Numbered from the stretch's first letter, positions 26,435 through 35,770 are shown. The stretch: DNA of 64,000 bases from Scybalocola_A sp900557175 (GCA_937890745.1 CALADH010000013.1:6310-70309), one strand, 5' to 3'. Numbers and translations: made by a program. Notes: generated from the sequence alone by a model not told the origin.

Positions 26435-27913
26435 ATGGAGGAAAAGTATAAAACATTAAAACTTACAGAGCTTCGTGAAATTGCGAAGTCAGCAGGCGTT
26501 AAAAATACATCGGTGATGCGTAAACCGGAACTTATAGAAGTGCTTTGTAAACTTGAGGAGACACAGAAGTCAGCAACAGTGAAAACGGAGAGCGGCGACG
26601 ACCGCGAGCACACAGATTACCGCAGCGAGCGGAGCGACAGCCGCGAGCGTGCAGATTACAGGAATGACCGAAGTGACGAACGCACGGATTACCGCAGCGA
26701 GCGGAGCGACAGCCGCGAGCGTACAGATTACAGGGAACGGGCAGAATTTCGTTCGACGGACAATATGCGCATGATGGAGGAACTTGACAGCGGTCATATT
26801 GCCAACGGAATTTTAGAAGTCATACCTGACGGTTTCGGTTTTATACGCTGTGAGAATTATCTTCCGGGAGATAATGATGTTTATGTGTCTCCGGCGCAAA
26901 TTCGCCGTTTCAATTTAAAAACAGGCGATATTGTTGAGGGCAATTTGAAAATCAAAGGCGCGACAGAAAAATTCAGCGCATTATTATATGTAAGAAAGGT
27001 CAACGGTTTTCATCCGTCGGAAGCAGTGCGGCGCAGCAATTTTGAGGATATGACGCCGATTTTTCCAAATGAGAGGATTCGTCTGGAGTCAGAGCGTTCC
27101 AGTGTGCCGATGCGTATGGTTGACTTAGTGTCGCCGATCGGAAAGGGACAGCGCGGTATGATTGTTTCGCCGCCAAAGACAGGAAAGACGACACTTTTAA
27201 AGCAGATGGCAAAAGCTATTCATAAAAATCATCCGGATATGAATATGATTATTCTTCTGATTGATGAACGTCCTGAGGAAGTTACAGATATTAAGGAGTA
27301 TATTGAAGGAGATAACGTGGAGGTTATCTATTCAACCTTTGATGAGCTTCCTGAGCACCATAAGCGTGTGTCGGAGATGGTGCTTGAGCGTGCAAAGCGT
27401 CTTGTAGAGCATAAGCGCGACGTTGTGATTTTGCTTGACAGCATTACAAGACTTGCAAGAGCCTATAACCTGACGGTTCCGCCGAGCGGGCGTACATTAT
27501 CCGGCGGTCTTGATCCGGCGGCGCTACACATGCCGAAGAAATTTTTCGGTGCTGCCCGGAATATGAGAGAGGGCGGCAGTCTGACAGTGCTCGCAACAGC
27601 CCTTGTGGAAACCGGAAGCAAGATGGATGATGTTGTTTTTGAGGAATTTAAAGGAACAGGTAATATGGAACTTGTCCTTGACAGAAGACTTTCGGAAAAG
27701 AGAATTTTCCCGGCTGTCGATATTCAGCGTTCAGGAACGCGGCGGGAGGAACTCCTTCTTGATAAGGATGAACTGGAAGCTGTATATTTGATGCGCAAGG
27801 CACTTGGCGGTATGAAGTCGGAGGAAGCGCTGGAACACATTATTGATATGTTTATGCGCACACGGAGCAACAGGGAGTTTATTGCCAATATTAAGCGCAC
27901 AAAAATAATTTGA
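26435..27913 (+). CDS. rho: Transcription termination factor Rho with Arg/Asp-rich insert
   Basis: 492 residues. It has an N-terminal Rho helical domain (about 1-40), a charged low-complexity insert (about 45-110) made of repeats like DYRSERSDSRER, a cold-shock RNA-binding domain (about 118-190, GFGFIRCENYLPGDNDVYVS), and the RecA-type motor with Walker A SPPKTGKTTLL, LIDERPEEV, DSITRLARAYN and SGRTLSGG. Rho is an RNA helicase that ends transcription. ATG 26435 follows AAGGAGGA; an upstream in-frame TTG at 26420 is too close to that site. It begins the rho-rpmE-DUF1385-prmC-prfA order typical of clostridia. The insert is discussed as a finding. Confidence 0.96.
   Translation: MEEKYKTLKLTELREIAKSAGVKNTSVMRKPELIEVLCKLEETQKSATVKTESGDDREHTDYRSERSDSRERADYRNDRSDERTDYRSERSDSRERTDYRERAEFRSTDNMRMMEELDSGHIANGILEVIPDGFGFIRCENYLPGDNDVYVSPAQIRRFNLKTGDIVEGNLKIKGATEKFSALLYVRKVNGFHPSEAVRRSNFEDMTPIFPNERIRLESERSSVPMRMVDLVSPIGKGQRGMIVSPPKTGKTTLLKQMAKAIHKNHPDMNMIILLIDERPEEVTDIKEYIEGDNVEVIYSTFDELPEHHKRVSEMVLERAKRLVEHKRDVVILLDSITRLARAYNLTVPPSGRTLSGGLDPAALHMPKKFFGAARNMREGGSLTVLATALVETGSKMDDVVFEEFKGTGNMELVLDRRLSEKRIFPAVDIQRSGTRREELLLDKDELEAVYLMRKALGGMKSEEALEHIIDMFMRTRSNREFIANIKRTKII
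26615..26735 (+). repeat. Tandem 72-bp repeat inside rho
   Basis: The 36-bp core starting at 26615 recurs identically at 26687, giving a 72-bp (24-codon) period. It encodes the Arg/Asp/Glu/Ser insert of Rho. The unit keeps frame, so copy-number change would lengthen or shorten the insert by 24 residues. Confidence 0.75.
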
Positions 27914-27931
27914 AATAAAGTGAATAAGTCC

Positions 27932-27960
27932 TTGCATTGTTAAAAAAAATATGCTATAAT
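27932..27960 (+). promoter_or_regulatory. Sigma-A promoter of rpmE
   Basis: -35 TTGCAT, 17-bp spacer, -10 TATAAT. The leader of about 70 nt contains the palindrome TTGACAA-A-TTGTCAA at 27985-27999, which may be part of an L31 leader, though I cannot match a known structure. Confidence 0.7.
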
Positions 27961-28036
27961 GTGAAAGCTGTTCAGAGAAAACAGATTGACAAATTGTCAA
28001 CTTTCAATATGAATAATTCGTAGTGAGGTGAAAAAC

Positions 28037-28243
28037 ATGAGAGAAGGAATCCATCCAAAGTATTATCAGGCGAAGGTTACTTGCAACTGCGGTAATGAGT
28101 TCGTAACAGGTTCAACAAAACCGGAAATTCACGTAGAAGTTTGTTCAAAGTGTCATCCATTCTACACAGGTCAGCAGAAAGCAGCAGCCGCTCGTGGACG
28201 TATTGATAAGTTCAATCGTAAATATGGTCTTACACAGGAATAA
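28037..28243 (+). CDS. rpmE: Ribosomal protein bL31, zinc-binding form
   Basis: 68 residues. It begins MREGIHPKYYQAKVTCNCGNEF and has CSKCHPFYTGQQK, so the four cysteines of the zinc-carrying (C+) type are present. bL31 sits at the central protuberance of the 50S subunit and bridges to 30S. ATG 28037 is preferred over the in-frame GTG at 28028, which lies inside the GAGGTG ribosome site. It follows rho and has its own promoter and terminator. Confidence 0.96.
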   Translation: MREGIHPKYYQAKVTCNCGNEFVTGSTKPEIHVEVCSKCHPFYTGQQKAAAARGRIDKFNRKYGLTQE

Positions 28244-28253
28244 TGATAAAAGT

Positions 28254-28287
28254 AAGGTTGAGGTTTTTAAAATCTCAACCTATTTTT
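28254..28287 (+). terminator. Terminator after rpmE
   Basis: AGGTTGAG pairs with CTCAACCT (28255-28262 with 28274-28281), then ATTTTTAAA. Confidence 0.8.
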
Positions 28288-28318
28288 AAATTCTCAGGAA
28301 AGTAGAGGTACAGCCGCG

Positions 28319-29320
28319 ATGAAATATGCCAAAATCGGAGGGCAGGCCGTCATTGAGGGCGTGATGATGCGCTGCGGCAATGATTATGCGGTTGCCGTGC
28401 GAAAGCCGGATGGTGAAATTGAAGTTAAAAAAGATGTATATAAGGGGCTTGTCGGCCGGCTGAATATGAGAAATGTCCCGATTATCAGGGGCGTTTTTGC
28501 ATTTATTGATTCCCTCGTCCTTGGCATGAAGACGCTGACGTATTCGGCAAGCTTTTATGAGGACGAGGAGGATGAAAAGACGCCGGATGCTAAAAAAGTG
28601 TCAGATACTCAAATGGAAGTGAAAGACAAAAAAACGCCGGACGGCAAGACGGCGGCAGAGCCTAAGGAAAGCTTTGCGGACAAGCTTTTAATGGGGGCAA
28701 CCGTTGCACTTTCGATTGTTCTTGCCGTCGGCCTCTTTATGATATTGCCGTTTTTTATTTCGGATCTTTTTAGCCGGGTGACAGATTCAGCTTTTGTGCT
28801 GTCGCTTATTGAAGGCGTTGTGAGAGTTATTTTATTTTTAGGTTATCTGATTCTTATTTCGAGAATGAAGGATATTCAGAGAACTTTTATGTACCACGGT
28901 GCAGAGCACAAAACAATCAGCTGTATTGAGCACGGTGACGAACTTACGGTGGAAAATGCCATGAAGCATTCACGTTTTCATAAGCGCTGCGGCACAAGCT
29001 TCCTTTTAATTGTCGTTGTTTTAAGTGTGATTTTCTTTATGCTGTTTTTTACTTTTGTGCCGGTAGAGAGTACAGTGATGAAAGTGATTATTCGCATTCT
29101 TCTTGTGCCTGTGATTGCCGGGGTGTCCTACGAGCTGATCCAGTGGGCGGGACGCAGTGAAAACTGTGTGACAAACACTTTAAGTAAGCCGGGACTTTGG
29201 ATGCAGAAGCTGACAACGAGAGAGCCGGATGAGTCGATGCTTGAAGTGGCCATTGCATCTATTGAGGCAATTTATGACTGGCGGGCTTTTCAGGAAGAAG
29301 TAAAGGCAGGAGAGCAATGA
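28319..29320 (+). CDS. DUF1385 membrane protein (YqhQ-like)
   Basis: 333 residues. It has the DUF1385 opening KIGGQAVIEGVMMR, then RNVPIIRGVFAFIDSL, a charged Lys/Asp/Glu-rich stretch (about 80-115), several membrane helices (about 120-185 and 225-265) and FMYHGAEHKTISCIEHG with RFHKRCGTSFLL. Function is unproven; the conserved His/Cys/Glu suggest a membrane metalloenzyme or transporter. It is almost always next to rpmE and prmC-prfA in clostridia, and its stop overlaps the prmC start by 4 bp. Confidence 0.88.
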   Translation: MKYAKIGGQAVIEGVMMRCGNDYAVAVRKPDGEIEVKKDVYKGLVGRLNMRNVPIIRGVFAFIDSLVLGMKTLTYSASFYEDEEDEKTPDAKKVSDTQMEVKDKKTPDGKTAAEPKESFADKLLMGATVALSIVLAVGLFMILPFFISDLFSRVTDSAFVLSLIEGVVRVILFLGYLILISRMKDIQRTFMYHGAEHKTISCIEHGDELTVENAMKHSRFHKRCGTSFLLIVVVLSVIFFMLFFTFVPVESTVMKVIIRILLVPVIAGVSYELIQWAGRSENCVTNTLSKPGLWMQKLTTREPDESMLEVAIASIEAIYDWRAFQEEVKAGEQ

Positions 29321-30150
29321 CATATAAGGAATTACTTGATGAAGGTGTGAGAAGACTTTCAGACGCACAGATTTTGGAGGCGTCTACGGATGCATGGCGG
29401 CTGATGCAGTTTGTTTTTAAAATAAGCCGTCTCGATTATCTGATGAATCCGCAGAAAAATGCAGATGATGCTTTAAAGGCGCAGTATGAGGCGTGTATTT
29501 TAAAACGCAGTACCCATTATCCGCTTCAGTATATTACAAACGAGCAGAATTTTATGGGGCTGGATTTTTATGTGGATGAGCGTGTACTTATTCCGCGTCA
29601 GGATACGGAAGTGCTTGTGGAGGAAGTTTTAGCGTATTTAAAACCCGGTATGTCGGTACTTGATATGTGTACCGGTTCCGGCTGTATTATCACAAGCCTT
29701 GCGGCAAATAAAAAGCTTTCACGCGCTGTGGGCGCTGATCTTTCAGACGGGGCGCTTGCGGTCGCTTCAGGTAATGCCGCGGCAAACGGACAGAAGAAAA
29801 TTATGTTTGTTAAAAGTGATTTATTTGAAAATATTGACGGCTGTTTTGATATTATCGTATCCAATCCACCATATATTCCGTCGGGTGATATTGACGGGCT
29901 GATGCATGAAGTTGGTGCCCATGAGCCGCGCATGGCTTTGGACGGCAGCGGCGACGGACTTTTATTTTACAGAAAAATTACGGAAACGGCGCCGTCATAT
30001 CTTAATGAGGGCGGTATGTTGTTTTTTGAAATCGGCTGGAATCAGGCCGCAGATATATGTGTACTTTTAGAAAAAGCCGGCTTTGCGGGAATTACTGTAA
30101 AGCAGGATTTGGCTGGTCTTGACAGAGTTGTTTACGGGCATCTGTTATAG
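29317..30150 (+). CDS. prmC: Peptide chain release factor N5-glutamine methyltransferase
   Basis: 277 residues. It methylates the glutamine of the GGQ motif in release factors. It has an N-terminal helical domain (about 1-75), then LIPRQDTEVLVEEVL, the SAM-binding VLDMCTGSGCIITSLA and the active-site NPPYIPSGD with downstream EPRMALDGSGDGLLFYR. The ATG overlaps the upstream stop. Its substrate RF1 is encoded immediately downstream. Confidence 0.95.
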   Translation: MTYKELLDEGVRRLSDAQILEASTDAWRLMQFVFKISRLDYLMNPQKNADDALKAQYEACILKRSTHYPLQYITNEQNFMGLDFYVDERVLIPRQDTEVLVEEVLAYLKPGMSVLDMCTGSGCIITSLAANKKLSRAVGADLSDGALAVASGNAAANGQKKIMFVKSDLFENIDGCFDIIVSNPPYIPSGDIDGLMHEVGAHEPRMALDGSGDGLLFYRKITETAPSYLNEGGMLFFEIGWNQAADICVLLEKAGFAGITVKQDLAGLDRVVYGHLL

Positions 30151-30179
30151 CCGGCAGTCAGTAAATAGGAGGAAAAAAG

Positions 30180-31253
30180 ATGTTTGACCGTTTGGATGAT
30201 ATTTTAATCCGTTATCAGCAGGTTATGGAAGAATTAAATGACCCGGATGTTGTCAGCGACCAGTTGAGATTCAGAAAGCTGATGAAGGAGCAGGCTGATT
30301 TAGCGCCGATTGCTGATAAATATACAGAATATAAGCAGACAAAGCAAAATATTGACGACAGCTTAGAGCTTCTTGAGACAGAGACAGACGAAGAAATGCG
30401 CGAGCTTGCAAAGGAGGAGCTTTCCGAGAGCAAGGAAAACCTTGAAAATATCGAGAAAGAGCTGATGATACTTCTTTTGCCGAAGGATCCGATGGACGAG
30501 AAAAATGTTATTGTGGAAATCCGTGCCGGCGCCGGCGGCGACGAAGCGGCTCTTTTTGCCGCAGATCTTTTCAGAATGTATTCGAAATATGCCGAGGGAC
30601 GCCGCTGGAAAATTGAGATGATGAGTGTCAATGAAAACGGCCTCGGCGGTTTTAAAGAAATTATTTTTATGATCAACGGAAACGGCGCTTATTCAAGGCT
30701 GAAGTTTGAGAGCGGTGTGCACCGCGTGCAGCGTGTGCCGGAGACAGAATCGGCAGGACGTATCCACACATCGACAGCGACGGTTGCCATTATGCCGGAG
30801 GCTGAGGATGTGGATGTGAAGCTTGACATGAATGATGTGCGCATCGATGTTTTCCGTGCTTCAGGAAACGGCGGCCAGTGTGTCAACACGACAGACTCCG
30901 CGGTGCGTATTACACATATCCCGACAGGTATTGTCATTTCCTGTCAGGATGAGAAGTCACAGCTTAAAAATAAGGAAAAAGGTCTTAAGGTGCTCCGCTC
31001 AAGACTTTATGATTTAGAGCTTGAGAAAAAGCAGAAAGAGGAGGCTTCCTTAAGAAAAAATCAGGTCGGTACGGGCGACCGTTCTGAAAAAATCAGAACC
31101 TACAATTTCCCTCAGGGAAGATGTACAGACCACAGAATTAAGCTGACACTTCACCGTCTTGACCAGATTATGAACGGTGATTTAGACGAAATTATTGATA
31201 GCCTTATCGCGGCAGATCAGGCAGCGAAGCTGGCAAACATGAATGAAGAATAA
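30180..31253 (+). CDS. prfA: Peptide chain release factor 1
   Basis: 357 residues. It reads UAA and UAG stop codons. It has the PxT recognition tripeptide as PET in HRVQRVPETESAGRIHTS, in place of the commoner PAT, and the catalytic GGQ in ASGNGGQCVNTTDSAVRI. RSEKIRTYNFPQGR and TDHRIKLTLH follow. Start ATG 30180 has AGGAGG. Last gene of the operon; strong terminator after it. Confidence 0.96.
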   Translation: MFDRLDDILIRYQQVMEELNDPDVVSDQLRFRKLMKEQADLAPIADKYTEYKQTKQNIDDSLELLETETDEEMRELAKEELSESKENLENIEKELMILLLPKDPMDEKNVIVEIRAGAGGDEAALFAADLFRMYSKYAEGRRWKIEMMSVNENGLGGFKEIIFMINGNGAYSRLKFESGVHRVQRVPETESAGRIHTSTATVAIMPEAEDVDVKLDMNDVRIDVFRASGNGGQCVNTTDSAVRITHIPTGIVISCQDEKSQLKNKEKGLKVLRSRLYDLELEKKQKEEASLRKNQVGTGDRSEKIRTYNFPQGRCTDHRIKLTLHRLDQIMNGDLDEIIDSLIAADQAAKLANMNEE

Positions 31254-31258
31254 AAAGT

Positions 31259-31338
31259 AAAAATACCCTGAACCGGGCAAGGCTGTACATTTGCAGTGAC
31301 GATGTACAGCCGGGCTGTTTGGTACAGGGTATTTTTTT
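31259..31338 (+). terminator. Large terminator after prfA
   Basis: AAAATACCCTG pairs with CAGGGTATTTT, enclosing an inner GGCTGTACAT/ATGTACAGCC stem; T7 follows. Both stems are perfect. Confidence 0.85.
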
Positions 31339-31459
31339 GGAGGAAAAAATGAACTTTGATAAAAAAAAGGAAATGGTTATATGACGAAACCGTAAAAAGA
31401 AATAGGTTGTCCCCTGTTCACTGACGCTATATATCGTGTCGAAAGATTGTGAGCGGCAT

Positions 31460-31502
31460 TTTTCTGAAAACTATTGAAGTTTCAGAAAATCTTTGATAAG
31501 AT
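31460..31502 (+). promoter_or_regulatory. Possible aminotransferase promoter with inverted repeat
   Basis: -35 TTGAAG (31474-31479), 17 bp, -10 TAAGAT. The inverted repeat TTTTCTGAAA / TTTCAGAAAA (31460-31469 and 31480-31489) spans the -35 and could be an operator. Confidence 0.4.
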
Positions 31503-31546
31503 GTTTTATAATTCAATATGCTAAAGGAAGAAAGCGGGAGATTACA

Positions 31547-32743
31547 ATGGTTATTTCTGAAAATATGGCGGATTTGGTAAAGAACAGCTCGGCGATCCGG
31601 GCGCTTTTTGAGGAAGGCAAAGCGATGGCAAAGGTTGTCGGTGCTCAGAATGTTTATGATTTCAGTCTCGGTAATCCAAGCGTGCCGGCGCCGGAAAAAA
31701 TTAAAGAGGCTGTTTTTGAAGTGCTTGACAGTGAGGATAGCCTTTTTGTCCACGGTTATATGAGTAATGCCGGTTACGAGCAGGTGCGTCAGGCGGTGGC
31801 CGATGATTTGAATGAAAAATATGGCGCATCTTATGAGATGGAGGATATTTTGATGACGGTCGGTGCGGCCGGCGGGTTAAATTGTGTTTTGAGAACACTT
31901 TTAAATGAGGGCGATGAGGTTGTCTGTTTTGCCCCGTTTTTTGGCGAATACAGAAGTTATACATCGAATTTTAAAGGCAGGCTTGTTGCTGTTCCGGCAG
32001 ATACAAGCAGCTTTCAGTTAAATTTGTCGGCGCTGCCGAAGCTTCTTAATGAGCGGACAAAAGCTGTCATTATTAATAATCCGAATAATCCGAGCGGCGT
32101 GATTTATTCGTCGGAGACACTGGCGACCCTTCAGAAAATTTTGGGCGAGGCCGAGGCGCGCATCGGTCATCCGATTTATGTCATCTCTGATGAGCCGTAC
32201 AGAGAGCTTGCCTATGATGGGTATAGTGTGCCTTTTATGCCGGCGATTATTAAAAATTGTATCATATGCTATTCGTTCAGTAAGTCGTTGTCCCTTCCGG
32301 GCGAGCGTATCGGTTATTTGGCACTTTCTAAAAATATAGACGCCTATGACGAGCTTGCCCCGGCACTTGTTGTGGCAAATCGATGTCTTGGGTTTGTCAA
32401 TGCACCGTCATTGATGCAGCTGGCTGTCGCAAAGTGCCTGAAAGAGAAAACGGACGTGGCAGCTTATGACAGGAACCGCTGCCTTTTGTATGATGCGCTC
32501 ACAAAGCTTGGCTTTGAATGTGTAAAGCCGCAAGGTGCGTTTTATCTTTTTGTAAAATCTCCGGTTCCGGATGAATCGGTTTTTGTCGAGAAGGCGAAGA
32601 AGCATCATCTTCTTTTGGTTGGTGCGACTGGCTTTGGTTGTCCGGGCTATGTGCGTATTGCTTACTGCGTGTCTTATGAAATGATTCAGCGGTCTCTGCC
32701 GGCTTTTGAGGCGCTGGCGCGTGAGATGGGTATTTTCGGGTGA
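31547..32743 (+). CDS. PLP-dependent aminotransferase, class I/II
   Basis: 398 residues, aspartate-aminotransferase fold I. It has YDFSLGNPSVPAP, VGAAGGLNCVLRTLL, NNPNNPSGV, VISDEPYRELAYDG and the PLP-binding lysine in YSFSKSLSLPGERIGY. Such enzymes move amino groups between amino acids and 2-oxoacids; substrate cannot be told. ATG 31547 (GGGAGA upstream) is chosen over the open frame from 31493. It ends 15 bp before a HisC-like gene, so the two are probably co-transcribed and may act on related amino acids. Confidence 0.88.
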   Translation: MVISENMADLVKNSSAIRALFEEGKAMAKVVGAQNVYDFSLGNPSVPAPEKIKEAVFEVLDSEDSLFVHGYMSNAGYEQVRQAVADDLNEKYGASYEMEDILMTVGAAGGLNCVLRTLLNEGDEVVCFAPFFGEYRSYTSNFKGRLVAVPADTSSFQLNLSALPKLLNERTKAVIINNPNNPSGVIYSSETLATLQKILGEAEARIGHPIYVISDEPYRELAYDGYSVPFMPAIIKNCIICYSFSKSLSLPGERIGYLALSKNIDAYDELAPALVVANRCLGFVNAPSLMQLAVAKCLKEKTDVAAYDRNRCLLYDALTKLGFECVKPQGAFYLFVKSPVPDESVFVEKAKKHHLLLVGATGFGCPGYVRIAYCVSYEMIQRSLPAFEALAREMGIFG

Positions 32744-32758
32744 AAGGATGGTTTGTTT

Positions 32759-33814
32759 ATGAAAGCATGGGAGAAAAATGTGAGAAAGGTTGTTCCTTAT
32801 ACGCCGGGCGAGCAGCCGGATAAAGAAAAGATGATTAAACTGAATACAAATGAGAATCCATATCCGCCGGCGCCTGCGGTCAAGAGGGCGCTGGAGATGA
32901 CAGACAGGGATTTGCTGCGCCTCTATCCGGATCCGGCAGCGTCAAAGCTTGTCAAGGCGCTGGCATGGCGCTATGATGTGGAGGAAAATCAGGTTTTTGT
33001 CGGTGTCGGCTCAGATGATGTACTGTCGGTTGCTTTTCTGACCTTTTTTAATTCAAAGAAGCCGATTTTATTTCCGGACATTACATATTCATTTTATCCG
33101 GTATGGGCGGACGTTTATAAAATCCCGTATGAAACGCGTCCGCTTGCCCCGGACTTTTCTATAAATGCCGGTGATTATTATTGTGAAAATGGCGGCGTAG
33201 TTTTTCCAAATCCGAATGCACCGACATCAAAATACGAGGATTTATCTGTCGTGGAGGATATTGTTTCTCACAATCGGGACTGCGTTGTAATTGTCGATGA
33301 GGCTTATATTGACTTTGCGGGGCCGTCGGCGCTCTCCCTCGTTCCGAAATATGACAATCTTTTAGTTGTGCAGACATTTTCAAAATCGCGGGCGCTTGCC
33401 GGAATGCGTATCGGTTTTGCAATCGGTCAGCCTGAACTTATCAAAGCAATGAATGATGTGCGTTACTCGATTAATTCCTACACAATGAGCCGTCCGGCGA
33501 TTGAGGCGGGTGTCGCTTCAATTATTGAGGAAGGCTATTTCAGAATATGCGTTGAAAAAATAAAAGAAACGAGAGCATGGACGGCCGCACAGCTTAAAGC
33601 GCTTGGATTTACATTTTGCGAACCGTCGGCAAATTTCATTTTTGCCGCCCATCCTCATTGTCCGGCGAAAAAGATTTACGAAACACTGCGGCGTGAGGAT
33701 ATTTATGTGAGATATTTTGACAAGCCGGGTATCGACAACTATATAAGAATTACAATCGGCACAGACGAGGAAATGCGGACGCTGATAGAGGTTTTGAGGG
33801 AGAAGTGTCTGTGA
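32759..33814 (+). CDS. hisC: Histidinol-phosphate aminotransferase-like enzyme
   Basis: 351 residues. It has the HisC opening (NVRKVVPYTPGEQP, IKLNTNENPYPPAPAV), LYPDPAASKLVKALA, NPNAPTSKYE, VIVDEAYIDFAG and the PLP lysine in TFSKSRALAGMRIGFA. HisC converts imidazole-acetol phosphate to histidinol phosphate; some homologues use aromatic amino acids. ATG 32759 is used with GAAAGGATGG upstream; an in-frame TTG precedes it. No other his gene is nearby, so the true substrate is less certain than the fold. Confidence 0.82.
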   Translation: MKAWEKNVRKVVPYTPGEQPDKEKMIKLNTNENPYPPAPAVKRALEMTDRDLLRLYPDPAASKLVKALAWRYDVEENQVFVGVGSDDVLSVAFLTFFNSKKPILFPDITYSFYPVWADVYKIPYETRPLAPDFSINAGDYYCENGGVVFPNPNAPTSKYEDLSVVEDIVSHNRDCVVIVDEAYIDFAGPSALSLVPKYDNLLVVQTFSKSRALAGMRIGFAIGQPELIKAMNDVRYSINSYTMSRPAIEAGVASIIEEGYFRICVEKIKETRAWTAAQLKALGFTFCEPSANFIFAAHPHCPAKKIYETLRREDIYVRYFDKPGIDNYIRITIGTDEEMRTLIEVLREKCL

Positions 33815-33867
33815 ATTGTACGGTATAGATGGTTTTGCATAAACAGAATAATATAGTCGTTTTAACA

Positions 33868-33896
33868 TTTACATTTTGGCCGTTTGGTAGTATAAT
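33868..33896 (+). promoter_or_regulatory. Sigma-A promoter of DUF4214 gene
   Basis: -35 TTTACA, 17-bp spacer, -10 TATAAT, with the start codon about 55 bp downstream. Confidence 0.7.
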
Positions 33897-33951
33897 TCCT
33901 TTATGAGTATGTGTGTTTATCACAAAATAATTAATCAGGAGGAATGAGCCA

Positions 33952-35625
33952 ATGAAAAAAATGAATCTAAAAAAACAATGTATTCTTTTTATGGCGGCGG
34001 CATTGATGTTTACAGGAATGCCATTAAGTGCAGCGGCGGCTGAAGCAAACGCAGGCAGCGCAGAGGCGATTGTCACAGAGACTGTTGCGGAAACTTCCGG
34101 GAGTGGGCAGACTGAGCCGGCAGAGGCAGTCGAGGGTGAGAAGAAAGAAGCCTATCAGATTGTATATAATCCGGGAGTACAGGTTAAAGTTCCGAAAAGT
34201 TTATTTGAAGGCTACAGGGGAAGTGTAAAAAAGGTCTATGCAGAGGGTATCGGTGAGATACCGGGAAGATTTTGGTATGATGATATGCTGATTGATATTC
34301 CTTTAGACAGAGATGTCAAGAAGGGTGTTTATCCGATTGATGTGACTTTTCAGTATGACGATGTGGCATCAGGTATTATTGAACTTGTCGTGGAAGAAGA
34401 TATGAAAGGCATTCATATCCTCAATTCAGTTGTAAACTTTGACGGAACTAAAGATGCCGTTTTCCGCTTTAAAAATGGTACAGGTAAAAATAGGATTACA
34501 AAGTTAAAAGACGTATCTTTTACGGCCAGATATTGGCATGAGGGTGATGACGACAGTAAGGTTACAGGTTTTGGGCTAGACTCTGATAGAGAAAGCTATA
34601 AAAAATATGCGACCTGTGATCTTGAAAAAGGCGAATTGAGAGTTAAGAAAGATTTTTTTAAGACACAGCTTGGTCAGGGAACATGTGGTTCTAGATTAAT
34701 GCCGTGGGTATACCCTGTGTCTAATATGGAATTTGAGTTAGCCAGCGGTGAAACTGTTCGAGTATTCTATGATATTACACATGAGGCCACATTATCTAAA
34801 GATTTTAAAAATCCGGGAGACAATCGGTGGTATTTTGTAAATCATTATAAAGATGACGGCAAGCCGGTGGAGCCTGAGGAACCGGAGAAAACCGATCCTG
34901 TTGAAGATTTTGTAAAACGCTTATATACAAATATTCTTCAGCGTGAAGCTGATGCAAGCGGACTTAAAGCTTGGACAGATGTGTTAAAGTCCGGCAAGGA
35001 ACAGGGCGCCAAGGTTGCGCAGGGCTTTATTGAAAGTCCTGAATTTCAGAAAAGAAAACTTACGGACACACAATACTTGGAGATTTTATATCAGACATTT
35101 TTTGACCGTAAGGCAGATAAGGCAGGTTTAGACGCATGGTTAGATGTGCTTGACAGCGGTTTATCAAGAATGCATGTATTTAAAGGCTTTGCGGAATCTA
35201 ACGAATTTACAGAGATTTGTGAGGAATATGGCATTATCCGCGGAAACGTCACACTGACAGCGCCGATGGATCAGAATGAAGGTGTGACAAAGTTTATCGT
35301 CCGCTGCTATCGCTTATGCCTTGGCCGTGACGCTGACAAGGATGGCTTAAACAGCTGGTGTACACAGATTCTGACAGGAAAGAATACGGCGAAAGAAGCT
35401 GCACACGGCTTTGTATTCTCCGATGAATTTAAAAAGAAAAACCTTTCAGATAAAGAATATGTCAAAACAATGTACCGCGTATTCATGGACAGAGAAGCAG
35501 ACCCTGCAGGCTTAGATGCATGGGTGAAAGTGCTTAAAAGCGGCAAGAGCCGTGAACATGTATTCAACGGCTTTGCGGATTCGGGCGAATTTAAAGAAAT
35601 CTGCGCGGAGTATGGTATTCGTTAA
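33952..35625 (+). CDS. Secreted protein with DUF4214 repeats
   Basis: 557 residues. A signal peptide (MKKMNLKKQCILFMAAALMF..., cleavage near AAAAEA about 30) and an acidic linker lead into a beta-rich domain I do not recognise (about 65-300). The C-terminal half is two DUF4214 units, each of two half-repeats built on LYTNILQREADASGLKAW, DRKADKAGLDAW, GRDADKDGLNSW and DREADPAGLDAW; the D-x-D-x-x-G spacing resembles calcium-binding loops. No LPxTG anchor is present. DUF4214 is linked to surface and S-layer-like proteins, so a cell-surface or matrix role is plausible. ATG 33952 follows AGGAGG. Confidence 0.8.
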   Translation: MKKMNLKKQCILFMAAALMFTGMPLSAAAAEANAGSAEAIVTETVAETSGSGQTEPAEAVEGEKKEAYQIVYNPGVQVKVPKSLFEGYRGSVKKVYAEGIGEIPGRFWYDDMLIDIPLDRDVKKGVYPIDVTFQYDDVASGIIELVVEEDMKGIHILNSVVNFDGTKDAVFRFKNGTGKNRITKLKDVSFTARYWHEGDDDSKVTGFGLDSDRESYKKYATCDLEKGELRVKKDFFKTQLGQGTCGSRLMPWVYPVSNMEFELASGETVRVFYDITHEATLSKDFKNPGDNRWYFVNHYKDDGKPVEPEEPEKTDPVEDFVKRLYTNILQREADASGLKAWTDVLKSGKEQGAKVAQGFIESPEFQKRKLTDTQYLEILYQTFFDRKADKAGLDAWLDVLDSGLSRMHVFKGFAESNEFTEICEEYGIIRGNVTLTAPMDQNEGVTKFIVRCYRLCLGRDADKDGLNSWCTQILTGKNTAKEAAHGFVFSDEFKKKNLSDKEYVKTMYRVFMDREADPAGLDAWVKVLKSGKSREHVFNGFADSGEFKEICAEYGIR

Positions 35626-35647
35626 AATGTTAATTGGATAAAAGTTA

Positions 35648-35686
35648 AAAGACCTGCAGGCACTTCGGTTTTGTAGGTCTTTATGT
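35648..35686 (+). terminator. Terminator after DUF4214 gene
   Basis: AAGACCTGCA pairs with TGTAGGTCTT (one G-T pair), then TATGTTTG. Confidence 0.7.
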
Positions 35687-35741
35687 TTGTGGAAAATTTT
35701 TTGAAAATCCTATATCATGAAAAGCGTATAGCTAAAGAGAC

Positions 35742-35770
35742 TTTTCAAAGATGTGGCATTGGGGTATAAT
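35742..35770 (+). promoter_or_regulatory. Promoter of the AAA ATPase/nuclease pair
   Basis: -35 TTTTCA, 17-bp spacer, -10 TATAAT, about 45 bp before the ATPase start. Confidence 0.6.

Noticed and set aside
26615..26735. Rho repeats considered as an assembly duplication
   Set aside because: The repeat keeps frame and copies differ slightly after the core, so it is more likely a real expansion.
31348..31384. Tiny ORF after the prfA terminator with GGAGG and ATG
   Set aside because: Only 11 codons of mostly Lys, inside terminator-proximal DNA; no conservation or context argues for it.
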